This document shows, in pieces, positions 1 through 5,393 of a DNA stretch of 10,906 bases; position 1 is the stretch's first letter, and the number at the start of each line of letters is the position of its first letter. The translations under genes were made by a program, and so were the position numbers. The notes beneath the pieces are model-generated. The model did no database searches, was not told where the DNA came from, and was given only the letters and a program-made list of their open reading frames with translations. This stretch comes from Rhodoferax sp. (GTDB taxonomy: Bacteria > Pseudomonadota > Gammaproteobacteria > Burkholderiales > Burkholderiaceae_C), in contig JAIPDA010000065.1 of the NCBI GenBank assembly GCA_021737905.1, positions 1-10,906 on the forward strand, written 5' to 3'.

Positions 1-760
1 TGCCGGCAAATTCACCGGCCAGGCGGGTCATGCGGCTGGCGGCCCAGTTGGCGCCGAAGCGCTGCGCACGATCAGCCAGTGAATTGACGATGCCCGGGCG
101 GTCGGTGCCGACGATGGACACCACCAGCGATGTACTGGTGGGCGCGGCCTCACCGGGCAGCACCACAGCCTTGCGGATCATCGGTGCCCGGGTGGCAAAG
201 GCCGGGTCTTGCACGTTGGCCGGCACCTTGCCGGTCTGGCGCGCACCGTGCACCACTTGGCGCAAGAGCTTGATGCCCATGGGTGCCAGCGCGCGCTCCC
301 ACAACTCGCGTGCGTTCTCACCTTTTTTGACAAAGCACCAGTCCTGCGCGGCAATGCCACCGGCGTCCCAACCGTCGGCCAGGTGGTAGACCGAGCCGCC
401 GGCAATCGCGTCGCCTTCAAGAATGGTCCACTCCACCGCTGCAATGCCGCGGTGTCGGGGTAACAGCGAAGGGTGGTAGCCAACGCCGCCCAGGCGAGAA
501 CGCGCCAGCGCCTCGTCACTGACGCGGGCATGGGTGTGGGCGGCAATGATCAGGTCCGTGCCCTCGGGAATCGCGTGGCCGGGGACAATTTTGGGGTTCT
601 CCAGCACGTGCAAGGCAATGCCGGCAGCGCGTGCAGCCACGGCCAGACGATCGTCCTCAGCCGGCGCCACGATGCCGATGAACTCTATGCCCTCTTCGTG
701 ACGCAGCGCCTCAAAAACTGAAGCCGCAAAAAAACGGGAACCCACCAGTGCACATTTCAT
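1..760 (-). CDS. Formyltransferase-family protein with C-terminal ACT domain (3' end outside window)
   Basis: The frame opens at ATG 760 and stays open to the window edge, giving 253 visible residues. Residues 1-180 resemble the formyl_trans_N fold of Fmt/PurN enzymes, which transfer or hydrolyse the formyl group of 10-formyltetrahydrofolate. YHPSLLPRHRG at 95-105 matches the HxSLLPxxRG loop with the catalytic His (H96), and ADGWDAGG at 128-135 carries the conserved Asp (D132). The Asn usually two residues before the His is Gly (G94). After a linker around 194-210, residues 211-253 (VVSIVGTDRPGIVNSLADRA, then GANWAASRMTRLAGEFAG) read as the start of a GcvR-like ACT domain, a small-molecule sensing fold. 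PurU has ACT first and formyltransferase second; here the order is reversed. The substrate is unknown. It lies 65 bases downstream of an aminotransferase gene and may be co-transcribed. The ribosome binding site is weak (AAGAG about 9 bases upstream). The fold assignment is firm; substrate is not inferred. Confidence 0.85.
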   Translation of the reverse strand, partial: MKCALVGSRFFAASVFEALRHEEGIEFIGIVAPAEDDRLAVAARAAGIALHVLENPKIVPGHAIPEGTDLIIAAHTHARVSDEALARSRLGGVGYHPSLLPRHRGIAAVEWTILEGDAIAGGSVYHLADGWDAGGIAAQDWCFVKKGENARELWERALAPMGIKLLRQVVHGARQTGKVPANVQDPAFATRAPMIRKAVVLPGEAAPTSTSLVVSIVGTDRPGIVNSLADRAQRFGANWAASRMTRLAGEFAG

Positions 761-786
761 GGAAGTCACTCTTTGTAAGAAAGAAG

Positions 787-814
787 GCGCTGCCAGTCAA
801 AGCGCTGCCAGCGC
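787..814. repeat. 10-bp direct repeat with small hairpin between aminotransferase and formyltransferase genes
   Basis: GCGCTGCCAG occurs at 787-796 and again at 802-811, a 15-base period. The second copy also forms an inverted repeat, GCGCT-gcc-AGCGC (802-814). On the minus strand this hairpin lies 11 bases after the aminotransferase stop and is followed only by TTT. It could be a weak attenuator or terminator, or chance in GC-rich DNA. Confidence 0.35.
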
Positions 815-825
815 GGATCGAAGTG

Positions 826-1986
826 TCAGCCGGCGACGGCTTCGGCTACGTTTTCAGTCAAGCCGACACGGTCTAAAGCGCCGGCCAGGTTGGCCACGGT
901 GTGGTCGACATGGTGCCACTTGTCCAAGCCAAAGAGGCCGATACGGAAGGTCTTGAAGTCCGGCCGCTCATCGCATTGCAGCGGCACACCAGCGGCCGTC
1001 TGCAGGCCTTGCTCCAGGAACTTCTTGCCTGTGTGGATCTCCTGGTCGGTGGTGTAGCTGACCACCACGCCCGGCGCCTTGAAGCCTTCGGCAGCCACAC
1101 TGCGCAAGCCGCGGTCTTCAAACAGCGTGCGTACTTTTTTGCCCAGCAGCTCCTGCTCGGCCTTGACCTTGGCAAAGCCGTAGGCCTGTGTTTCTTTCAT
1201 GACGCTGCACAAACGCGTCAGGGCGTCTGTCGGCAATGTGGCGTGGTAAGCGTGGCCGCCTTTTTCGTAGGTTTCCATGATCTGCAGCCACTTTTTGAGG
1301 TCGCAGGAAAAGCTGGAGCTGGTGGTGCCTTCGATGGCAGCGCGGGCCCGCTCGCTGAGCATGACCATGGCGCAGCAAGGTGAGCTGCTCCAGCCTTTTT
1401 GCGGCGCAGAGACCAGCACATCAACGCCCGTGGCTTTCATGTCCACCCACATGGCGCCGGAGGCAATGCAGTCCAGCACAAACAAGCCGCCCACCGCGTG
1501 CACGGCATCGGCCACAGCACGCAGGTAGTTGTCGGGCAGGATCATGCCGGCAGAGGTTTCAACGTGCGGCGCGAACACCACCGCCGGCTTTTCTTTGGCA
1601 ATGGCGGCCTGCACTTCGGCAATCGGTGCCGGTGCCCAGGGGGCTTGCGCTTCGGCGGCAGTCTGGCGCGCCTTGATCACGGTGTGCGTGGCGGGGATCT
1701 GGCCCATGTCAAAAATCTGCGTCCAGCGGTAGCTGAACCAGCCATTGCGTATGACCATCACGTGTTTGCCGCCGGCAAACTGGCGGGCCACCGATTCCAT
1801 GCCGTAGGTGCCGCTGCCGGGCACCAGCACGGCGGAATGCGCGCCATAGACTTCCTTGAGCATGCCGGAAATGTCCGTCATCACGCCCTGAAAGCTCTTG
1901 GACATGTGGTTGAGGGACCGGTCGGTGTAGACCACCGAAAATTCGAGCAGGCCGTCAGGGTCGACATTGGGTAGAAGTCCGGGCAT
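826..1986 (-). CDS. Class V PLP-dependent aminotransferase (alanine/serine-glyoxylate aminotransferase family)
   Basis: This 386-residue protein has the fold-type I, class V aminotransferase pattern and is near full family length. VLVPGSGTYGMES (53-65) is the PLP-phosphate region, HVETSAG (141-147) a cofactor-side motif, LDCIASG (171-177) carries the Asp that pairs with the pyridine nitrogen (D172), and SAPQKGWSSSP (193-203) contains the Schiff-base lysine K197. FRIGLFGL (347-354) supplies the Arg that usually binds the substrate carboxylate. Such enzymes move an amino group from alanine, serine or 2-aminoethylphosphonate to glyoxylate or pyruvate; the exact donor cannot be read here. ATG 1986 was chosen because an AGAGAG ribosome binding site precedes it and family similarity begins there. 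The frame stays open further upstream, but that stretch overlaps the HAD gene and has no aminotransferase character. It is followed by the formyltransferase gene, suggesting a linked amino-acid or one-carbon role. Confidence 0.88.
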   Translation of the reverse strand: MPGLLPNVDPDGLLEFSVVYTDRSLNHMSKSFQGVMTDISGMLKEVYGAHSAVLVPGSGTYGMESVARQFAGGKHVMVIRNGWFSYRWTQIFDMGQIPATHTVIKARQTAAEAQAPWAPAPIAEVQAAIAKEKPAVVFAPHVETSAGMILPDNYLRAVADAVHAVGGLFVLDCIASGAMWVDMKATGVDVLVSAPQKGWSSSPCCAMVMLSERARAAIEGTTSSSFSCDLKKWLQIMETYEKGGHAYHATLPTDALTRLCSVMKETQAYGFAKVKAEQELLGKKVRTLFEDRGLRSVAAEGFKAPGVVVSYTTDQEIHTGKKFLEQGLQTAAGVPLQCDERPDFKTFRIGLFGLDKWHHVDHTVANLAGALDRVGLTENVAEAVAG

Positions 1987-2062
1987 AAGGCTCTCTTTAG
2001 TTAAGGTTAAAAACAGTGCAGCATTACAGCTTATCACCAGTGAGGGATTTCGTGAAGAAGCC

Positions 2063-2722
2063 TTAAAGAAGGCCGGCCAGGGCGTCCATGTCAGTGAAAA
2101 CCCGCTGTGCACCCGCCGCCAGCAAGGCTTGGGGGGCGTCGTGGCCGGCTGAGGAGGGGCTGTAGCCATAGACCGTTGCACCCGCGGCCAAGCCGGCCAT
2201 GACGCCGGTGACCGTGTCTTCGACCACTGCGCAGTGCTGCGGCGCCACCCCCAGGGCCGCCGCCGCAGCCAGGTAAACGTCGGGGGCCGGCTTGGTGCGC
2301 GGCATTTCATGGCCGCTGAAGATAAAGCCTTCAAAGTAAGGCATGAACCCGCATTTTTTCAGCTGCAACTCCACCTTGAAACGGTCTGCGCCGGATGCGC
2401 AGGCAATCCGGCCGGCGTACTTGGTATGTATTTGCTTAACGGCGGCCAGGGCGTTGTCAATCGGCTGCAAACTGCTGACCAAGCCCTGGTTGCGACGCTC
2501 GCGAAAGCTGGCCATCCAGGCCTCGGTCAGGGGCTGGCCGGTGTGCGATTCGATCAATTTGCGCTCGTCATGCACCGCCTTACCCACAAAATGCGCCATG
2601 CATTGGGCCAGTGTCAGCTGCCAGCCGGACTCTGCGAGCATGTCGCGCAAGACCCCGTTGGTGATGGTTTCGCTGTCAACCAGCACGCCATCGCAATCAA
2701 ATAAAACCGCTTGGTATTTCAT
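2063..2722 (-). CDS. HAD-superfamily hydrolase, subfamily IA (phosphoglycolate phosphatase / beta-phosphoglucomutase-like)
   Basis: A 219-residue cytoplasmic phosphohydrolase. All four HAD motifs are visible: motif I FDCDGVLVDSE (8-18, nucleophile D9, acid/base D11), motif II CASG (108-111, S110), motif III with K144 in PRTKPAPDVY (141-150), and motif IV VVEDTVTGV (166-174, E168/D169). The helical cap lies between about 17 and 85, which places it in subfamily IA with the GPH/YniC/phosphoglucomutase-type enzymes. It removes phosphate from a small phosphorylated metabolite through an aspartyl-phosphate intermediate; the substrate is not predictable. ATG 2722 was chosen because the DCDG strand should begin within ten residues of the N-terminus; only a short AGGT stands in front as a ribosome binding site. 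It lies between the YchJ gene (51-base gap) and the aminotransferase gene (76-base gap) and could share their transcript. Confidence 0.9.
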   Translation of the reverse strand: MKYQAVLFDCDGVLVDSETITNGVLRDMLAESGWQLTLAQCMAHFVGKAVHDERKLIESHTGQPLTEAWMASFRERRNQGLVSSLQPIDNALAAVKQIHTKYAGRIACASGADRFKVELQLKKCGFMPYFEGFIFSGHEMPRTKPAPDVYLAAAAALGVAPQHCAVVEDTVTGVMAGLAAGATVYGYSPSSAGHDAPQALLAAGAQRVFTDMDALAGLL

Positions 2723-2773
2723 GACCTGATGATAAAGGCAAGGCTTGCGCCGGCTGCCCGGGTGGCGCAATGC

Positions 2774-3184
2774 TCAGAGTTGATCGCCATCGACATAAAA
2801 CCAGCGCCCGGCCTCCAGCACAAAGCGGCTGCGCTCATGCAGGCGCACCGCCTTGCCGGCTACGCGCATGCGCGCCACAAACTCGACTTCAGCTGCTGCC
2901 GGCCCGGCGCTTACGTGAGCGCGCACTTCCAACCCGAGCCAACGGACATCAGGCTCAAAGCTCAGCGTGGCCGGCCGTGTGCGGGCGTGCCAGGTGGCCA
3001 GCAGGTAGTCGGCGCGCTCCAGCACAAAGGCGCTGTAGCGCGAGCGCATCAGGCTGGGTGCGTCCGGCGCGGGCCGTTGTTCAAAGTCGTGAAGGTAAGG
3101 GCCGCAGCAGTCGGCCAGTTGGCGCGGCTGGCCGGGCTTGGCCTCACGGCCGCAGGGACAAGCTGCGTTTGCGGCCAAGGCCAC
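2774..3184 (-). CDS. YchJ-family (UPF0225) zinc-motif protein, GTG start
   Basis: About 136 residues. The N-terminus has a SEC-C-like zinc motif, C9-P-C11-G with C26-C27, followed by the YchJ signatures LMRSRYSAFV (about 48-57), ADYLLATWH, and a C-terminal ERSRFVLEAGRWFYVDGD segment. The molecular function of YchJ proteins is unknown. Enterobacterial YchJ carries a second C-terminal SEC-C motif; this shorter form ends just after the YVDGD region without one, which I believe is common in betaproteobacteria. No ATG lies near the zinc motif. GTG 3184 is preferred: it sits 5 bases after the rhodanese stop, with an AAGG about ten bases upstream. TTG 3178 is an alternative. The frame stays open farther upstream, but that part overlaps the rhodanese gene and has low-quality sequence. 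Tight spacing indicates translation coupled to the rhodanese gene. Confidence 0.85.
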   Translation of the reverse strand: MALAANAACPCGREAKPGQPRQLADCCGPYLHDFEQRPAPDAPSLMRSRYSAFVLERADYLLATWHARTRPATLSFEPDVRWLGLEVRAHVSAGPAAAEVEFVARMRVAGKAVRLHERSRFVLEAGRWFYVDGDQL

Positions 3185-3189
3185 GCGGC

Positions 3190-3621
3190 TCAGGCCTTGC
3201 CGGCCGGCCGGCTGGCGGCCTTGTGTTCTTCCAGGGTTTGCACCGGCGCACCATGGGCGCACCAGTCGGCAAAGCCACCGTCGATGTGCGCCACATTGGT
3301 CATGCCCATGTCTTGCAGCGCCTTGGCCGCCAGCGCACTGCGCCAGCCGGCGCCACAAAACAGCACGAACTGACGGCTTTCGTCGCCAAACACCGGTTTG
3401 AAATAAGGCGAAGCCGGGTCCACCCAAAACTCCAACATGCCGCGCGGCGCCAGCAAAGCGCCGGGCACGGTGCCGCCACGCTCGAGTTCGCGCGGGTCAC
3501 GGATGTCGACAATCTGCAAGTCAGCACTGCCCATGCGCGCCTGCACCTGCGCCACGCTGAGGGTGGTGACCTCGGCCATGGCTTCGTCGACCAGCTGGCG
3601 AAATCCTTTGGTGATGGGCAT
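3190..3621 (-). CDS. Single-domain rhodanese-like sulfurtransferase
   Basis: A 143-residue protein with one rhodanese domain at about 18-130. Visible landmarks are VDIRDPREL (38-46), the active-site loop FCGAGWRSALAAKAL (88-102) with persulfide-forming C89, and HIDGGFADWCAHG (112-124). Such proteins carry sulfane sulfur as a cysteine persulfide and donate it to acceptors such as cyanide, thioredoxin or biosynthetic partners; the loop length fits a sulfurtransferase rather than a Cdc25-type phosphatase. No signal peptide is present, so it should be cytoplasmic. ATG 3621 was chosen because TAGGAG stands a few bases upstream and the family start (MPITKGF...) follows; longer in-frame extensions run into the neighbouring antitoxin remnant. 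Spacing of 5 bases to the YchJ gene supports an operon. It is the first clearly housekeeping-like gene downstream of the accessory block. Confidence 0.93.
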   Translation of the reverse strand: MPITKGFRQLVDEAMAEVTTLSVAQVQARMGSADLQIVDIRDPRELERGGTVPGALLAPRGMLEFWVDPASPYFKPVFGDESRQFVLFCGAGWRSALAAKALQDMGMTNVAHIDGGFADWCAHGAPVQTLEEHKAASRPAGKA

Positions 3622-3660
3622 GGGGCTCCTAATTAAAAGGGGAAAAGGCTTCTTGGATTT

Positions 3661-3682
3661 TGACTCTGTGGGCACACAGTCA
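3661..3682 (-). other. Imperfect hairpin at the stop codon of the small antitoxin-like gene
   Basis: TGAC-tc-TGTG at 3661-3670 pairs with CACAGTCA at 3675-3682 around a GGCA loop: 8 base pairs with a 2-base bulge. The TGA stop of the upstream small gene is part of the stem. No T-run follows on the minus strand, so it is not a canonical intrinsic terminator. It lies 40 bases before the rhodanese start and may separate the two transcripts or be incidental. Confidence 0.35.
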
Positions 3683-3892
3683 GGCACTGCCACGCTTTGC
3701 AGCAGATGAACTGCGTGACTTGATGCTGGAAGGCTGCTCTGAGAGCTCGATGTTGACACGCTGATGTTTGATGGCCGGGGCACAGGCTGCCGCCTTGAAC
3801 TTGGCCAACTCACTTTTGGTTGCAACCGACTTGAGCTGCCCCTTTTCGAAGGCGGTGAGAATTTCTTTTTCTTTGATATCAATCGTTGGCAT
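3680..3892 (-). CDS. Small antitoxin-like protein, probably C-terminally truncated or frameshifted
   Basis: This 70-residue frame opens at ATG 3892 with a good AGGAG 7 bases upstream. Its N-terminal half (IKEKEILTAFEKGQLKSVAT, then KSELAKFKAAA) and the segment AIKHQRVNIELS resemble the CopG/ribbon-helix-helix antitoxins often paired with BrnT- or RelE-like toxins; in those the RVNIRLS strand is followed by a helix pair of about 30-40 residues ending in a YQTL...HK motif. Here the frame after RVNIELS is Ser/Lys/Arg-rich (SSIKSRSSSAAKRGSA) and stops at once. In the next frame the DNA reads ...FQHQVTQFI..., which could be the displaced tail, so a small deletion with frame change is likely. No toxin partner of its own is visible. 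It lies 52 bases downstream of hicB and may ride on the hicAB transcript. The antitoxin family is recognised from memory and decay is inferred. Confidence 0.6.
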   Translation of the reverse strand: MPTIDIKEKEILTAFEKGQLKSVATKSELAKFKAAACAPAIKHQRVNIELSEQPSSIKSRSSSAAKRGSA

Positions 3893-3944
3893 CTTGAACT
3901 CCTGGTGACAAATTGAACCGCGGCGCATGCGCGCCGGGCCAACC

Positions 3945-4277
3945 TTACGCATGAGCGGCCGACTGAAGCACTTCAGTCGCCCATTGATTGAGGCTTTTTC
4001 CTGAAGCTTGTGCGGCCACCAAAGCTGCACCATGAATTTCAGGGGAGACACGGAGCATTAATTTGCCTGAAGCAGGCTTTTCTGGCTTGACCCCCTGCTC
4101 TTTGCAATCGTTCAGGAAGTCCTCGATTGCCACTTCGAACTCATGGCGAAGATCGCTGACTGTTTCTCCATGAAAGCTGATGATGCTGCGCAGACCCAGA
4201 ACGCGGCCAACAAAGATGTTGTCGCGCTCGTCGAACTCAATGCGAGCTGTATAGCCTTTGTGGTTCATGGTGTTCAT
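3945..4277 (-). CDS. hicB: HicB-family antitoxin
   Basis: A 110-residue antitoxin. Residues 8-65 (YTARIEFDERDNIFVGRVLG, continuing to SFHGETVSDLRHEF and AIEDFLNDC) form the degenerate RNase H-like HicB domain that binds and neutralises HicA. Residues about 70-106 (GKLMLRVSPEIHGAALVAAQ, then SGKSLNQWATEVL) form a ribbon-helix-helix DNA-binding domain that would repress the operon. ATG 4277 overlaps the hicA stop as ATGA, and GGAGAA lies 6 bases before it. MNHKG at 4268 is a possible second start. The pair has the order toxin then antitoxin, usual for hicAB. The ATGA overlap implies translational coupling. The call is strong from domain content plus context. Confidence 0.92.
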   Translation of the reverse strand: MNTMNHKGYTARIEFDERDNIFVGRVLGLRSIISFHGETVSDLRHEFEVAIEDFLNDCKEQGVKPEKPASGKLMLRVSPEIHGAALVAAQASGKSLNQWATEVLQSAAHA

Positions 4278-4528
4278 GGCTGTTCTCCGATTCGTTCAAG
4301 CAACTCCCGGATTTCCTCTACCTGGTAGCGTTTGGCCTCTTTGCCTGGGTGAGGGCGATGGCAGCGCCACTGCTCACCCTTGATGCTTATCTTGACGCGT
4401 GAGCCTTCCCGCTCATGCACTTGACCACCGAGTGCTACCAGTAGCGCTTCGATATCGCTGAACACAATCGACGGCGATGTGGGCTTCGTAAAGACAGCCC
4501 GCAGTGTTTTGCGGTGTTTCGTGTTCAC
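4274..4528 (-). CDS. hicA: HicA-family mRNA interferase toxin, variant type, GTG start
   Basis: An 84-residue basic protein read from GTG 4528. HicA toxins have a dsRBD-like fold and cleave mRNA independently of ribosome position. The sequence shows DIEALLVALGGQVHEREGSR (25-44), strand VKISIK, then CHRPHPGKEAKRYQVEEIRE (56-75). This HRPHPGKEA form belongs to a HicA subgroup; classical HicA has its catalytic histidine in a GSH motif, and here that position is Arg (GSR, 42-44). H57 and H60 are the remaining candidate catalytic histidines. The N-terminus (NTKHRKTLRAVF) matches the subgroup's usual start, which supports GTG 4528 even though no Shine-Dalgarno precedes it. A promoter-like pair lies immediately upstream, so the message may be leaderless. 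Translation would be coupled to hicB through the ATGA overlap. Activity cannot be judged from sequence. Confidence 0.88.
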   Translation of the reverse strand: MNTKHRKTLRAVFTKPTSPSIVFSDIEALLVALGGQVHEREGSRVKISIKGEQWRCHRPHPGKEAKRYQVEEIRELLERIGEQP

Positions 4529-4534
4529 AGGGTA

Positions 4535-4563
4535 ATGCTAGCAATAAATGAAAGCGTACGCAA
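4535..4563 (-). promoter_or_regulatory. Candidate hicAB promoter with two small palindromes (putative HicB operator)
   Basis: On the minus strand TTGCGT (4563-4558) and TAGCAT (4540-4535) are separated by 17 bases and fit a sigma-70 promoter moderately (3/6 and 4/6). The predicted transcription start would fall at or next to GTG 4528. Two 8-bp perfect palindromes sit on these elements: TGCTAGCA (4536-4543) over the -10 and GCGTACGC (4554-4561) over the -35, with centres 18 bases apart. Paired palindromes over a promoter fit a ribbon-helix-helix repressor such as HicB. The assignment is inference. Confidence 0.45.
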
Positions 4564-4636
4564 GCATAAAGTGATAGCAAAAATAAGGGCTTAAGGTCGA
4601 AGTCAAGCAGCAGTCCGCTTGCGAGTCGTCGTTCTT

Positions 4637-4675
4637 GGACGACCAACTAAAGTTATTTCTGCTTCTGGTCGGTCC
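4637..4675. repeat. Inverted repeat spanning the 3' end of the exported-protein gene
   Basis: GGACGACCA (4637-4645) pairs with TGGTCGGTCC (4666-4675), 9 base pairs with one bulged base and a 20-base loop that contains the TAA stop at 4653-4655. A second, competing stem (GTCGT 4628-4632 with ACGAC 4639-4643) shares bases with it. No T-run follows on the minus strand, so this is a structured 3' end rather than a clear terminator. The rest of 4529-4652 holds no gene that I can recognise. Confidence 0.4.
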
Positions 4676-5006
4676 CCTTTATTCGAACCCAGCTTGAGAC
4701 AAGTGACTGAGGTTTGGTGGCTGAGGCCGGGCCGATTGTTGCCTTGCTCAGGGAGGTCTTGACAAGAGCCACGCCCGGACTTTCGATAAAAAAGTTCACC
4801 GAGACTGTTGCGTAGTCACGGCTGGTGGCTTGGCTGTCCTGAAGCAACTTGAGGTTCACGCCACAGCCGCGAAACTGACCTTGCTTTGCGTACTGCAGCG
4901 GCTCAGCAAGTACATAGGCCTTCTCAAGTGTTTGTGCAAAAACGCATGATGACGAAGCCAGAGCGAAAAAGACTGCAGCAAAACGCGCGGTTGTGAGATT
5001 TTTCAT
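4653..5006 (-). CDS. Small exported protein of unknown function
   Basis: A 117-residue protein. Residues 1-25 (MKNLTTARFAAVFFALASSS, then CVFAQ) have the basic N-region, hydrophobic core and Ala-X-Ala-like end of a Sec signal peptide, with probable cleavage after FAQ or VFA; a C21 lipobox is not convincing. The mature part has one Cys (about C48, FRGCGVNLKLL) and a segment rich in Ser/Val strands (YATVSVNFFIESPGVALVKT), suggesting a beta-rich periplasmic or outer-surface protein. I do not recognise the family. The C-terminus (SSWVRIKGTDQKQK) ends abruptly inside an inverted repeat, so the protein may be truncated relative to homologues. No good ribosome binding site precedes ATG 5006. It lies between the hypothetical gene at 5058 and hicA in an A+T-richer accessory stretch. 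Confidence 0.65.
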   Translation of the reverse strand: MKNLTTARFAAVFFALASSSCVFAQTLEKAYVLAEPLQYAKQGQFRGCGVNLKLLQDSQATSRDYATVSVNFFIESPGVALVKTSLSKATIGPASATKPQSLVSSWVRIKGTDQKQK

Positions 5007-5057
5007 TCGAGTAACTGCTAAAGAGCTGCGAAAGTAAATTGTGGGTCGAGCTCCATG

Positions 5058-5393
5058 TTAGCGGTATGGCTGGTTTTCACTGACTGTCCAATAAAGTTCA
5101 TAGATTTTCTTGGCAATTTTTGAACCGGTAGCCTTACGAACTTTTTTCATGGTGTTCTCAACACTTCCAAACCAAACCTCGTGTTTATGATTTAGGAGCG
5201 GTCCGTACTTGGTTAGTTCTTGCATTACCCAACGCCAATCAGCTTGCAGTTCGGGCGGGAAATCATTCTCTGTGAGAGTGTGAAACCCAAGGTGTGCACA
5301 AGTGAGCCTTTCCCTAACATCTCCAGGATGTGTTGCCAAGCAATCGATTGCACCTGTGAGTTTTTCAACGGTGTAGTGATATCGGTTCGACAT
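5058..5393 (-). CDS. Small conserved-looking hypothetical protein (111 residues)
   Basis: A soluble 111-residue protein with no signal peptide or membrane segment. It starts at ATG 5393 behind a good AGAGGT ribosome binding site. The sequence is mostly helical in pattern: YTVEKLTGAIDCLATHPGDV (8-27), a helix around RERLTCAHLGFHTLTENDFP, DWRWVMQELTKYGPL (about 52-66), then ENTMKKVRKATGSKIAKKIY and a closing ELYWTVSENQPY. The balanced composition and clear codon structure support a real gene. I recall similar small hypothetical proteins scattered in proteobacterial genomes, often near integron or mobile regions, but no function is known to me. Its stop (TAAC) abuts a short attC-like fold that I do not consider convincing. 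Confidence 0.7.
   Translation of the reverse strand: MSNRYHYTVEKLTGAIDCLATHPGDVRERLTCAHLGFHTLTENDFPPELQADWRWVMQELTKYGPLLNHKHEVWFGSVENTMKKVRKATGSKIAKKIYELYWTVSENQPYR

Noticed and set aside
901..1974. Plus-strand frames opposite the aminotransferase gene
   Set aside because: They are antisense to a gene with complete PLP motifs, are rich in His/Arg/Gly, and show no recognisable domain.
1987..2334. Upstream in-frame extension of the aminotransferase reading frame (would add 116 residues)
   Set aside because: It overlaps the clearly coding HAD gene in another frame, has no aminotransferase character, and ATG 1986 has its own AGAGAG site.
3185..3427. YchJ frame extended upstream to 3427
   Set aside because: It overlaps the rhodanese active-site region in another frame and lacks YchJ similarity; the zinc motif should lie near the N-terminus.
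4688..4700. GGTTCGAAT resembling a tRNA T-loop (minus strand)
   Set aside because: Flanking bases do not form a T-stem and no acceptor or anticodon arms surround it.
5012..5060. attC-like fold (TAAC...GAGCT / AGCTC...GTTA) after the stop of the hypothetical gene
   Set aside because: The distal core reads GTTACTC and does not fit GTTRRRY, arm spacing is uneven, and no integrase or second matching site is present. GTTAGAG near 5400 is also one base off and has no partner.
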